In this document: positions 16,366 to 24,140 of the stretch, one piece after another | Layout: every line of letters begins with the position of its first letter | Numbering within the stretch: position 1 is the first letter of the stretch | Assembly: GCA_900770395.1 (NCBI GenBank) | Contig: CAAGKM010000004.1 | Span: forward strand, 143,532-207,531 | Reading direction: 5' to 3' | Source of the DNA: an uncultured Prevotella sp. | Lineage (GTDB): Bacteria; Bacteroidota; Bacteroidia; Bacteroidales; Bacteroidaceae | DNA: 64,000 bases | Program-made: the position numbers and the translations under genes | Notes under the pieces: model-generated | Told to the model about the DNA's origin: nothing | The model's database searches: none | Seen by the model: only the letters and a program-made list of their open reading frames with translations

Positions 16366-16986
16366 TTATAATGTTTCAATATCGCCCGACTGGATTGCAG
16401 GGATTGCCTTACGGATTTTCTCCTCCTGCCAGTTCCACCATTGCAACTCTCTCAGCCTTTCTATGACATCGGGGGCAAACCGCTTGCGAATCTCCCTCGC
16501 CGGAACTCCACCCACGATTGAATATGGCTCTACATCTTTGGTAACAACGGCTCTTGTGCCGATAATCGCGCCGTCGCCGATAGTTACTCCTGCCATGATT
16601 ACGGCATCATAACCTATCCACACATCGTTGCCTACGATGATATCACCCTTATTATCCCATGCCGACGCGACCTCCGACTTAGGTAAGTCCCATTCCTCAA
16701 AAAACAGCGGGAAGGTGTATGTGGAGAGCGATTTTAGAGTGTGGTTGGCACAGTTGAAGATGAACTTCGCTCCGCAGGCTATCGAGCAGAACTTGCCGAT
16801 GATGAGACGGTCGTTATTTATAGGATAATGATAGAGCACATTGTTCTTTTCAAAGTCGCGCGGGTCGTTCACAAAGTCATTATAGACGGTGAAGTCTCCT
16901 ACTTCTATTGTAGGACGGGTGATGACCGACTTGAGATATACTGTCTGCGTGTCACCCGTGCGGGGATAAATCTTGCTTTTATCCAT
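16366..16986 (-). CDS. Vat/CatB-type hexapeptide acetyltransferase (copy 2)
   Basis: About 206 aa xenobiotic acetyltransferase, left-handed beta-helix trimer. Hexapeptide repeats are seen in IVGNDVWIGYDAVIMAGVTI; the catalytic His is expected in NCANHTLKSLSTYTF. The C-terminus has the helical WWNWQEEKIRKAIPAI seen in streptogramin (Vat) and chloramphenicol (CatB) acetyltransferases. The ATG at 16986 overlaps the preceding gene by 8 bp (ATGGATAA). It could modify an antibiotic or a sugar; substrate not readable. Confidence 0.88.
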   Translation of the reverse strand: MDKSKIYPRTGDTQTVYLKSVITRPTIEVGDFTVYNDFVNDPRDFEKNNVLYHYPINNDRLIIGKFCSIACGAKFIFNCANHTLKSLSTYTFPLFFEEWDLPKSEVASAWDNKGDIIVGNDVWIGYDAVIMAGVTIGDGAIIGTRAVVTKDVEPYSIVGGVPAREIRKRFAPDVIERLRELQWWNWQEEKIRKAIPAIQSGDIETL

Positions 16987-17617
16987 TTTGTTCAAGGATT
17001 TTAATGATACTCATCTTTACTTGTGTGAGGTTGCCGTCGGTCAATAATGGAATAAGTTGCTGAATTTCACTGATGCTTTTGTCCCACCATTGCAGTCTTT
17101 GCAATAAGCCGATTAACTCATCGTCAAAACGCTTTCTGATTACCTTGGCGGGATTACCCGCGACTATTGTGTATGGCTCGACATCGTGACCTACGATGCT
17201 GCCGAGTCCGATGATGGCACCATCACCGATATGAACACCAGGCAGTATGGTTGCGTTCTGACCAATCCACACGTCGTTGCCTATGACGGTGTCGCCTTTC
17301 AGTGGAAGGTCCTCTGCAGTCGGTGGCGTCTCGGTCCATCCTTCCATGATATAGAAAGGATAGGTTGATGCCGCATTCATCTGATGGTTTGCGCCATTCA
17401 TTATGAATGTCACGCCCGATGCTATCTGGCAGAACTTTCCGATAATCAGCCTATCGCCGATGAAATCATAATGATGCAATACATGCTTCTCAAAGTCGGT
17501 ATCGCTGAAATATGTGAAGTCACCGACTACTATGTTAGGATTCTTTACGGTTGGCTTTACGTATGTGACGGTATCGCAGCCCCTTACGGGAAAAGTTATG
17601 TCTGGATTTGGTTGCAT
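16979..17617 (-). CDS. Vat/CatB-type hexapeptide acetyltransferase (copy 1)
   Basis: 212 aa paralogue of the next gene, with the same architecture: GANHQMNAASTYPF catalytic region, VIGNDVWIGQNATILPGVHIGDGAIIG hexapeptides, and a WW-containing C-terminal helix. The two copies are clearly diverged, so this is an old duplication and not a recent repeat. It lies 6 bp after the tautomerase gene. Confidence 0.88.
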   Translation of the reverse strand: MQPNPDITFPVRGCDTVTYVKPTVKNPNIVVGDFTYFSDTDFEKHVLHHYDFIGDRLIIGKFCQIASGVTFIMNGANHQMNAASTYPFYIMEGWTETPPTAEDLPLKGDTVIGNDVWIGQNATILPGVHIGDGAIIGLGSIVGHDVEPYTIVAGNPAKVIRKRFDDELIGLLQRLQWWDKSISEIQQLIPLLTDGNLTQVKMSIIKILEQNG

Positions 17618-17623
17618 GATTTA

Positions 17624-17821
17624 TTATTTATAGTTACGTTTTATCTCATCGATTGATTTGCCACCGATTCCGAAATTCTCATCTGGCAGCTCCTTTATTG
17701 TAACGGTGAAGAACTGCTCCGGAATATGAGTTATCTCGGAGGCAGTGACTGTCAGGCGTTCTATGAGTTGTTTCTTCTGCTCAGCAGTCAGTCTGCCGCT
17801 TTCTATTGATATGTATGGCAT
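17624..17821 (-). CDS. 4-oxalocrotonate tautomerase family protein
   Basis: 65 aa, the usual size for 4-OT monomers. It begins Met-Pro-Tyr-Ile-Ser-Ile; after Met removal Pro1 is the catalytic base. LTAEQKKQLIERLT is the family's helix. Likely a homohexamer of unknown physiological substrate. Its leader carries the 15-bp motif shared with the beta-lactamase leader. Confidence 0.85.
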   Translation of the reverse strand: MPYISIESGRLTAEQKKQLIERLTVTASEITHIPEQFFTVTIKELPDENFGIGGKSIDEIKRNYK

Positions 17822-17843
17822 AATTATAATTTTTTTATTTCAT

Positions 17844-17858
17844 TTTTTTGCGGGTATC
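17844..17858 (-). repeat. 15-bp motif shared with the beta-lactamase leader
   Basis: GATACCCGCAAAAAA, identical to 8106-8120, upstream of the tautomerase start. Confidence 0.5.
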
Positions 17859-17882
17859 TACACTCTTGTATGTGAGAAGAAA

Positions 17883-18341
17883 TTACCTTAGTCTCAGCGC
17901 AATGATGGGAAACGGATTGCCTTGTGAGTCCGTCTCCATCCTGTCAAACTCCACGAAACCCAACTTCCCGTAAAAAGCCCTTGCCTCAGGGTTCTGCTCG
18001 TTCACATCAACAAATATGGCTTGATGATTCTTTACCGCCATGTCCACCAGCTGTTTGCCGATTCCTTTACGCAAGTACTGGGGCGAAACAAACAACATCT
18101 CGATCTTTTCATCCTGTATGCCGATAAAGGCTGTCGGGGCATCGGCATCAAAAGCTACATAAAGATGATTGATATTAGCCAATCCTTCCGTCACATAAGG
18201 CTTCAGATTCTCAATATCCGTCTCCTGCAAGAAATGATGAGTGGCACGCACGGACGCTTCCCACAGTTCTGTCAGTCTGTTCAAAAGCTCCCCATTCCGC
18301 TCGGACGGCGATACAAATCTGATGTTTGCTGGTCTTGCCAT
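17883..18341 (-). CDS. GNAT family N-acetyltransferase
   Basis: About 152 aa from ATG 18341 (ARPANIRFV). The acetyl-CoA loop appears as LRKGIGKQLVDMA and the last conserved strand/helix as VNEQNPEARAFYGKLGF. A longer frame to 18497 overlaps the upstream gene heavily and is rejected. Substrate unknown. Confidence 0.85.
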   Translation of the reverse strand: MARPANIRFVSPSERNGELLNRLTELWEASVRATHHFLQETDIENLKPYVTEGLANINHLYVAFDADAPTAFIGIQDEKIEMLFVSPQYLRKGIGKQLVDMAVKNHQAIFVDVNEQNPEARAFYGKLGFVEFDRMETDSQGNPFPIIALRLR

Positions 18342-18372
18342 ATTTCTCTTATTTATAAGTTTAGTATTGATA

Positions 18373-18792
18373 TTAGTCCACCGCAAAATTCTCTGAGCGA
18401 AAATTGCTGTAGAAACGTCCTGACACGGCTGTGAATTTAAGCACACAGTAATCCGGGTCGGTAATACCTTGTGAATAATATTCCGTATCACCGTCACGCC
18501 AAATCATTTCCTTGCTCGCGTTGTCTGTCAGTACCTCCATCGTACCACGTAGCATGACGCCACGGAAGAAACGGTTGTCACAGAAATAAATGCATGCCTT
18601 GTCGTTCTGCAAAAATTGCCGCACACGCATGGATGATGTGTTTGTTGTGAAATAGAAGGTCTTGATACCTTCTCGTTTTCTTGGTTGCAGCATCGCCTTG
18701 ATGCATGGATAGCCGTCGGCATCTACAGAACCGATGAATGCCGTCTTAAGTTTGTCGGCCATATTGCCGACGGTCTGTTCTGGATTGCGCAT
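18373..18792 (-). CDS. Pyridoxamine 5'-phosphate oxidase family (flavin-binding) protein
   Basis: 139 aa split-barrel flavoprotein like general stress protein 26. TAFIGSVDADGYPCIKAML at the start, KACIYFCD and YYSNFRSENFA-like C-terminal region fit the PNPOx-like fold. Probable FMN/F420-type reductase or haem-binding protein; not a true PdxH because it is short. Confidence 0.8.
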   Translation of the reverse strand: MRNPEQTVGNMADKLKTAFIGSVDADGYPCIKAMLQPRKREGIKTFYFTTNTSSMRVRQFLQNDKACIYFCDNRFFRGVMLRGTMEVLTDNASKEMIWRDGDTEYYSQGITDPDYCVLKFTAVSGRFYSNFRSENFAVD

Positions 18793-18834
18793 AAATTCTG
18801 TTGTGTTAATGATTAAATATCGTCTTTAATCGTA

Positions 18835-19149
18835 TTATTTCTTTCTTGATTTCGGGAAAGGCAATTCCTCCCATAACTTTTCGATAACTTTCAAAACTTT
18901 TTGCCGGTCACGGAAATCGAGGATATATCCCTCTTTCGCACCTTTATATGCACAGCCAGTTTCGGCATCAGCCATCAAATCGGCAATGCACGGCAGCTTT
19001 TTGACAAATGCCGTGTTGTCACAAGCCGTTATCACGCATTTGTCATTTACATAAATGACATAGTCGCCCATCATCTTGCGGGAGCGTACCTCTCCCAAAG
19101 GAGCAAGTGCCTCGCAGACGAACTCTATAAAATCAGTAGTACAAGCCAT
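18835..19149 (-). CDS. TfoX N-terminal domain protein
   Basis: 104 aa matching only the N-terminal domain of TfoX/Sxy. LAPLGEVRSRKMMGDYVIYVND is the family signature region. Stand-alone TfoX-N proteins are common outside competence-proficient bacteria and their function is unclear, so a competence role should not be assumed. Confidence 0.83.
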   Translation of the reverse strand: MACTTDFIEFVCEALAPLGEVRSRKMMGDYVIYVNDKCVITACDNTAFVKKLPCIADLMADAETGCAYKGAKEGYILDFRDRQKVLKVIEKLWEELPFPKSRKK

Positions 19150-19182
19150 AATTATTATGTTTTAATGTTTATAATTTGTATC

Positions 19183-19719
19183 TTAATCCAACTGGAAACA
19201 TTCAGGATAATGCACGGTGCCTGTAACTCCGCTCAAAGCATCGGGCAACAGTTCGATAACCATACAGCACTCCTGCGGGGCATCAAAAGGAAACCTTATA
19301 CCGTAGTCAATAGCCTTACGGTAGCCAAAGCGCGGATAATAATCTTTATGCCCAAGCAATACCGCCGAGCCGTAGCCCATTGCCTTTGCCGCCTTGTGGG
19401 CTTCTTCTATCAGCATCCCACCTATCCTGTTGTTCTGGTAAGTAGGATGTACCGCAAGCGGAGCAACAGCCAATGAAACCGTAGTGGAGTTTTCCGATAC
19501 TATTTTCACTTTTGTAAGCAAAATGTATCCTATTATAACTCCCTCGCCATTGACCGCAACCAATGACAACTCGGGTATGAATGTGTCCGAATCGTGCAGC
19601 CGCTTTACTAAATATTGTTCCTGATGGTCGCTTTCCTCAACGTTTTTAAAAGCCTTTTCAACCAAGTCAAGGATGACCGGCAAATCCCCTTGTCTCTCCT
19701 GTCTTATTGTTATGTTCAT
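19183..19719 (-). CDS. GNAT family N-acetyltransferase (YhbS-like)
   Basis: 178 aa. The motif YQNNRIGGMLIEEAHKAAKAMGYGSAVLLGHKDYYPRFGYRKA is the acetyl-CoA pocket followed by the YYxRFGF-type segment typical of YhbS-like acetyltransferases. Substrate unknown. Confidence 0.88.
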   Translation of the reverse strand: MNITIRQERQGDLPVILDLVEKAFKNVEESDHQEQYLVKRLHDSDTFIPELSLVAVNGEGVIIGYILLTKVKIVSENSTTVSLAVAPLAVHPTYQNNRIGGMLIEEAHKAAKAMGYGSAVLLGHKDYYPRFGYRKAIDYGIRFPFDAPQECCMVIELLPDALSGVTGTVHYPECFQLD

Positions 19720-19761
19720 AACTGTCCTGTTGTTTAGTGATGGTAAAAAATAACTTAGATT

Positions 19762-20159
19762 TTATGCAATCCCCAGCAGCTCAATCTCGAATATCAGCGT
19801 AGAGCTCCTGGAATGCCGGGCTGCGAGAACTTTCCATATCCCATCTCCGCAGGAATATACACCTCCCACTTGTCGCCCACGCACATCTGCTGCATGGCGA
19901 TAATCCAGCCTTCTATCAGGTCGCAGAGACGTATTGCCAACGGTGCCCCGCCACGGCTGCTGTCGAACTTCTTCCCGTTTATGGTCCATCCAGTATAATG
20001 TGCAGTGACAATGCTGCGAGGCGATGGATGCCTGCCGTCATTCCGTCCCTCTGCCAATACCTTATAATATATACCTCTCGGAAGTGCCTTCACCCCTTCC
20101 TCCTGCGCTTTCGCTTCTATCCAGGCTTTGTTTGCCTGTGCATATTCTCTTTTGTTCAT
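19762..20159 (-). pseudogene. FKBP-type peptidyl-prolyl isomerase, frameshifted near its end
   Basis: Starts at ATG 20159 (NKREYAQANKAWIEAKAQEEGV). The FKBP core is clear: VTAHYTGWTINGKKFDSS, LIEGWIIAMQQMCVGDKWEVYIPAEMGYG. Frame 1 then ends GKFSQPGIPGALR-stop, while the next frame supplies the expected C-terminus SSTLIFEIELLGIA-stop at 19762. One base appears to be missing at about 19804-19809, between the IPG and SST codons. Either a recent single-base deletion or a sequencing error; without the last strand the FKBP fold would be damaged. Confidence 0.8.
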
Positions 20160-20176
20160 GATGGTTTCTAATTTAA

Positions 20177-20935
20177 TTAAACAAACAATTCGTTGCTCTT
20201 TCTCGTGGCACACAGTGTTTTCAGTTTCTCTGTCACCATTTTCTCCACTTGCCCGATGTTCCTTGCTTTTGCCGGACAAACGGAGAGGCAGCGCATACAG
20301 GAGATGCAGGTTTCCTTGTTGACGCTTCTGAGATTGTCGGCAGGTATGGCGTCGGCAGGACAGGGTTCATGGCACGTGCCGCAACCTGTACACCTCTCAT
20401 CTGCCGTGGGAAACGGTCCTGTATTGCCAGCTCTGTATGGACGGTTGCCGGGCAACGATAAAGGCTTATATACGTCCGTGCCTTCCACCTTATTTATTAT
20501 AGCGGCTCCGAAAGATGCCAGCTCCTTGCGGTCTTCTGCATCCGGTCTTCCTGCGGCATATATGCGGGCAATACTGTGCTCTGCAACGGCGCTGACGGCT
20601 GCTATGACACGGAATCCCATTTCCGTTGCCACATCCTGCATTTCGAGCAGAGCATCATCGTATGCCCTGTTGCCATATACAGCCACAACCACACACTTTG
20701 CATGGTTGCTCTGAATACGCATAAGCCTATCAACTGCCAAGGCTGGTACCCGTCCGGCAAATACTGGCATGGCGATAATTACCAAGTCCTCCTCATGTAT
20801 TTCCGGCAATCTGATTTGCACTTCCTTCACGCAGAGGTCTGTCACGAATGGCTTTTGGTCAATACCCTCGCATATATATTCGCAAACTCTTCTTGTCCCT
20901 CCTGTGGGACTGAACATTATTTGATGAATATTCAT
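20177..20935 (-). CDS. EFR1-family flavodoxin/ferredoxin fusion
   Basis: 252 aa. An N-terminal flavodoxin-like domain with FMN loop SPTGGTRRV is followed by two 4Fe-4S clusters: CTGCGTCHEPCP and CISCMRCLSVCP. This matches EFR1 proteins, cytoplasmic electron carriers of anaerobes with no known partner. It is 5 bp upstream of the VOC gene's end and part of the accessory run. Confidence 0.9.
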   Translation of the reverse strand: MNIHQIMFSPTGGTRRVCEYICEGIDQKPFVTDLCVKEVQIRLPEIHEEDLVIIAMPVFAGRVPALAVDRLMRIQSNHAKCVVVAVYGNRAYDDALLEMQDVATEMGFRVIAAVSAVAEHSIARIYAAGRPDAEDRKELASFGAAIINKVEGTDVYKPLSLPGNRPYRAGNTGPFPTADERCTGCGTCHEPCPADAIPADNLRSVNKETCISCMRCLSVCPAKARNIGQVEKMVTEKLKTLCATRKSNELFV

Positions 20936-20940
20936 GATCT

Positions 20941-21327
20941 TTATTCCGTCAGTTCAATCAAATTTCCTTCAAATCCCTTGATGCAACTCTCGTAATACCC
21001 GTCACCTGTAACACGCGGACCTGACAGGATTTCATATCCTTGTGAGGACAGAAGCGAAGTCATGCGGTCAACCTCTTCACGTGAGCCAAGACAGAACGAA
21101 AGGTGAATAAAACCGCTGCGGTAAACAGGATTGTCTGCAACTTCCACTTCAGGTCGGCTCATTATCTCCAGTCTTCCACCATCGGGAAATGTGAGAAAGT
21201 ATGTCCGCAGTCCCGTTCGTGGATTATGATACAACTCATTGGATGTGGCACCAAAGAACTCCGTGAAGAACTTTCTTGCGCCCTCCAAGTTTGCGACATA
21301 CATCGCGATATGGTCTATTCTTATCAT
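20941..21327 (-). CDS. VOC family protein (glyoxalase/bleomycin-resistance fold)
   Basis: 128 aa. IDHIAMYVANLEGARKFFTEFFGA at the start and GDGYYESCIKGFEGNLIELTE at the end are the VOC betaalphabetabetabeta signatures, with a likely metal-binding His near the start and Glu near the end. Resembles GloA-like isomerases/resistance proteins; the substrate cannot be assigned. Confidence 0.87.
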   Translation of the reverse strand: MIRIDHIAMYVANLEGARKFFTEFFGATSNELYHNPRTGLRTYFLTFPDGGRLEIMSRPEVEVADNPVYRSGFIHLSFCLGSREEVDRMTSLLSSQGYEILSGPRVTGDGYYESCIKGFEGNLIELTE

Positions 21328-21328
21328 A

Positions 21329-21889
21329 TTATATTTCCTTGTCTTTTGTTATATGCATGGCTTGATAATCCTCCTTCACCATGACATAGAAGTGCTCAGT
21401 CCGCTTGTCTCCGAGCGGAGATACGATGTCCTTGTTTGTATGATGAAATTTGAAGCCACACTTTTCAATAACCCGTTTCGATTTTGTATTCCCGTCATAA
21501 TATCCGCACCAAGCGGCATCAAGATGCAGGTAGTTGAAGCATCTTTCTAACAAGGCCTTGACAGCCTCGGGGATAAGGCCCTGTCCCCAATAGGGCTTGC
21601 CTATCCAGTAACCTATCTCCGCTTCGTTTTGTTTCATTTCTGCAGAGTGAAGACCTTCGGAAAACATTATTCCACAACTGCCGACTGGCTCACCGGTAGC
21701 TTTCAGCACAACCGCATAAGTTTCAGGGGCAGCGAAAACAGTCCGGATAATCTCCAGGCTGTTTTCCACTGATGTATGAGGATGCCAGCCGGCGATGGGA
21801 CCGATGTCAGGGTCACTTGCATACTTAAACAGAGCCCCGGCATCTGATTCTTCCCAAGGTCTGATGATTAGTCTTTCTGTTTCTATCAT
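21329..21889 (-). CDS. GNAT family N-acetyltransferase (RimJ/RimL type)
   Basis: 186 aa. The pattern TERLIIRPWEESDAGALFKYASDP at the start and EIGYWIGKPYWGQGLIPEAVKALLERCF is characteristic of RimJ/RimL-like acetyltransferases. Its start overlaps the YciI gene's stop by 4 bp (ATGA). Target unknown. Confidence 0.88.
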   Translation of the reverse strand: MIETERLIIRPWEESDAGALFKYASDPDIGPIAGWHPHTSVENSLEIIRTVFAAPETYAVVLKATGEPVGSCGIMFSEGLHSAEMKQNEAEIGYWIGKPYWGQGLIPEAVKALLERCFNYLHLDAAWCGYYDGNTKSKRVIEKCGFKFHHTNKDIVSPLGDKRTEHFYVMVKEDYQAMHITKDKEI

Positions 21890-22176
21890 TTTATTATCTG
21901 TTCAAGTTCTTCGTTTTTAAACATTGTCGGAGTAAACTCCACAAGCTGATAATCTGCAATGTCATTTATATAGAACGGGTCCTGCGAAATTATGATATCC
22001 ACGTCCGTACGGCTCTCAGCCTTCATCATTATCACTCCGCCAATGCGTGGAGTCTGTGGACCGGAAGCAATAAAATCTCCGGCAGCATAATGCCTGGCGA
22101 GATATTCACGATGCGCGGCAAGATACTTGTCAACCTCGCTCAGCGGCTTTTTGTATGTGAGAATTGCAATAAACAT
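21886..22176 (-). CDS. YciI-like protein
   Basis: 96 aa, ferredoxin-like alpha+beta fold of the YciI family: HREYLARHYAAGDFIASGPQTPRIGG with the conserved His and Gly-Pro, then DPFYINDIADYQLVEFTP. Function of the family is uncertain (hydrolase or dehalogenase-like in a few cases). Confidence 0.85.
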   Translation of the reverse strand: MFIAILTYKKPLSEVDKYLAAHREYLARHYAAGDFIASGPQTPRIGGVIMMKAESRTDVDIIISQDPFYINDIADYQLVEFTPTMFKNEELEQIIK

Positions 22177-22222
22177 AGTTGCTATTTTTTTGTAAATGAA
22201 TGTACCTCTATCAGATTTTGCT

Positions 22223-22570
22223 TTATTGTTTCTTCATTGTCTGACACCTGCGCCTCGTCATTTCGTCGGAAAAAGCCTCTTCACCGTGCTCCCTAATGTA
22301 GCGTATGCATGCAGGACGGTCCGAGCGGAACAGAAAAGCGAAAATCTTTCCGATGAAATTGGAATAAGTCTTACACTCTGTCACATCCTTGCCGCATTCA
22401 GCGCAGGAATGAAAACCATGCTGGTGTACACAGGTCCTGATTTTGCACCATGAAGCCTTTTCGTTGAGATGGCAACCGGAACACTTCTCTGCAAGATACT
22501 TACGGCATGCGCCACAATAAAGGCCGCACGCTGCTATAAGTTGTTTGTCAGCTTTGATATTTTTCATCAT
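22223..22570 (-). CDS. DUF3795 domain protein
   Basis: 115 aa, Cys-rich: AACGLYCGACRKYLAEKCSGCH and further Cys in SWCKIRTC and HSCAECG, the DUF3795 pattern, likely binding zinc. No known activity. 46-48 bp gaps separate it from its neighbours. Confidence 0.83.
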   Translation of the reverse strand: MMKNIKADKQLIAACGLYCGACRKYLAEKCSGCHLNEKASWCKIRTCVHQHGFHSCAECGKDVTECKTYSNFIGKIFAFLFRSDRPACIRYIREHGEEAFSDEMTRRRCQTMKKQ

Positions 22571-22618
22571 TCTATTATATTTTTACGACATAAATTTTAA
22601 ATATATCAACTGTTTTCT

Positions 22619-22996
22619 TCAAAGTTGTGCCATAGCATGTCCTGCATGCGCCAAAAGCAAGCCAAGGGCAAATGAGAGGACTGCATAGAAAAAGAGTATC
22701 CAGAAGCGGGAGTCATTCAGCAGCAGGTAGTTCTCATGGGCGAAAGTGGAGAATGTGGTGAATCCTCCACAGAAACCTGTGATGAGTAGCGCCTTCATCT
22801 GCGGTGACAGGCTCACGCCCCGATCTGCCAGTCCAAACAGAACGCCAATCAACAGGCAGCCCACGAGATTGACGGCAAATGTGCCCCACGGAAACACACT
22901 TGCGGTATTATCCGTCACAACCTTACTTACCAAGAAACGGCAACCGCCACCTATGGCACTGCCGAGCATCACATATAAAAGATTAGTCCACATCAC
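22619..22996 (-). CDS. crcB: Fluoride ion channel CrcB/Fluc
   Basis: 125 aa, four transmembrane helices. GSAIGGGCRFLV, PWGTFAVNLVGCLLIG and ITGFCGGFTTFSTFAHE are the Fluc hallmarks, including the conserved Asn and the Gly-Phe-Thr-Thr-Phe-Ser-Thr pore segment. It exports fluoride as a dual-topology dimer. It is the first gene of the minus-strand accessory run; no fluoride riboswitch was recognised upstream. Confidence 0.93.
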   Translation of the reverse strand: MMWTNLLYVMLGSAIGGGCRFLVSKVVTDNTASVFPWGTFAVNLVGCLLIGVLFGLADRGVSLSPQMKALLITGFCGGFTTFSTFAHENYLLLNDSRFWILFFYAVLSFALGLLLAHAGHAMAQL

Positions 22997-23046
22997 TTAC
23001 ATTAATTCATAGTTTTTGCATTTTATCTGTTTTCATAAAACCACTG

Positions 23047-23054
23047 CAAATATA
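23047..23054 (-). promoter_or_regulatory. Promoter -7 box upstream of crcB
   Basis: TATATTTG on the minus strand. No other clear -7 box was found in the short gaps of the run that follows, so it might drive a long transcript. Confidence 0.5.
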
Positions 23055-23121
23055 TGGATTTTTTCTCATTGAGCCAAACATTTCCACATTTTTTTAACGC
23101 GGGCTCCAAGAATTCAGCGGA

Positions 23122-23289
23122 AAACGATACGTTTACGACTCTAAACGATACATTCACGATTGTAAACGATACGTTTGCAATTCTAAACGTGCATAATAAC
23201 GTCGTGAATCAACGATTTATGCTCGCCAATGCAACATTCAGCATCGTGAAAGCTGCATTTAGAATCATGAAAACTGTATTAATTGCCAG
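23122..23289. repeat. Eight-unit 21-bp intergenic array
   Basis: Units begin AAACGATAC at 23122, 23143 and 23164, then AAACGTGCA at 23185, and continue in exact 21-bp phase with decaying sequence to about 23289. On the plus strand the frame is open and reads as a heptapeptide repeat of the NDTFTIV type; no ribosome site or promoter supports it as a gene. Confidence 0.8.
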
Positions 23290-23403
23290 TTCCACATTCA
23301 CGAAATGTAAAAACAGGCAACAGAATGTTAAAGTGAAGCAACTTCTTCCCAACAAAAGTTAAATAAGTAATAAAATATCAACTTTTTGCCAATTATATTT
23401 GTA

Positions 23404-23450
23404 TATATGTAAAGTATATATTACTTTTGCACAGTTAAACTTTACATATA
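23404..23450 (+). promoter_or_regulatory. Palindromic operator around a promoter
   Basis: TATATGTAAAGT (23404-23415) and ACTTTACATATA (23439-23450) are perfect 12-bp reverse complements flanking the -7 box TACTTTTG at 23422-23429; AGTATATATTACT between them is a further near-palindrome. The obvious candidate to bind it is the XRE regulator encoded downstream (inference). Confidence 0.65.
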
Positions 23451-23459
23451 AATTATATT

Positions 23460-23921
23460 ATGAAGAAAAAAACTTATCTGCTTCCCCACATTTACCAAAA
23501 GATTGGTTGGTGGTTGGCCGGTGCATCATTAGCCGGTTGGTTATTATTTTTTGTATCTGCGTCTTTGAGTTCCACAATTACAATTGGGACAGTCTACGAC
23601 ATTTTGATGTCTGTATTGACATTTTTGCCATCTGTTGCCTTGATACTTATTTGCTTATCGCAAGAGAAGCAGGAAGATGAGTATATACAGAACATCAGAG
23701 CCCGCTCTGTATTCATGGTTGTTGTCTTTGCATTCATAGTAAAAATGTTATTTTTTAATGCTACACAATTCATTGTTAGTTTTTGCCCTTTGGAAATATA
23801 TGGCAGACTGTCTTGTTTACAGCTCTTCACCAGTGTTCTTGTCTTGGCATTTCTGTATCTTGTGATTTTTAAAGGTTCTATTTACATTGATTATATAAAA
23901 AGTAAGCGCAATGGAGAATAA
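23460..23921 (+). CDS. Four-helix membrane protein of unknown function, paired with XRE regulator
   Basis: 153 aa with four predicted membrane helices (about 17-35, 40-68, 83-105, 118-140). No family motif is recognised. Its end overlaps the XRE gene by 11 bp. Small membrane protein plus YozG-like XRE regulator pairs are common in Firmicutes and Bacteroidetes, so this may be a self-regulated module. Confidence 0.75.
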   Translation: MKKKTYLLPHIYQKIGWWLAGASLAGWLLFFVSASLSSTITIGTVYDILMSVLTFLPSVALILICLSQEKQEDEYIQNIRARSVFMVVVFAFIVKMLFFNATQFIVSFCPLEIYGRLSCLQLFTSVLVLAFLYLVIFKGSIYIDYIKSKRNGE

Positions 23922-24105
23922 TCTTAGAGTTGAGCGTGCCATCAAACGTATCAGTCAGGCGCAATTGGCAGAGGCGATAGGTGTGAGCCGGCAAACTATT
24001 TTCGCAATTGAGAACAACAAGTTCGTCCCAAGCACAGAGTTGGCACTAAAGCTTTCAGCCTACTTCGGAAAGACAGTAAACGAAATATTCTGGTTGACCG
24101 ATTAA
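23911..24105 (+). CDS. Small XRE-family HTH regulator
   Basis: 64 aa, a single helix-turn-helix: RAIKRISQAQLAEAIGVSRQTIFAIENNKFVPSTELALKLSAYFGKTVNEIF. It is the YozG/cI-like minimal regulator type. Overlaps the preceding membrane gene and probably autoregulates through the palindrome at 23404-23450. Confidence 0.9.
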   Translation: MENNLRVERAIKRISQAQLAEAIGVSRQTIFAIENNKFVPSTELALKLSAYFGKTVNEIFWLTD

Positions 24106-24140
24106 ATTATATTCAGCAATCTGTCAATTGAAATTTAGTT

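Noticed and set aside
18835..19149. Competence regulator TfoX
   Set aside because: Only the N-terminal domain is present, so a competence role is not supported.
22997..23060. Fluoride riboswitch ahead of crcB
   Set aside because: The conserved riboswitch core was not found in the leader.
23054..23362. 102-aa plus-strand frame of NDTFTIV-like heptads
   Set aside because: A by-product of the 21-bp array; no start signals.
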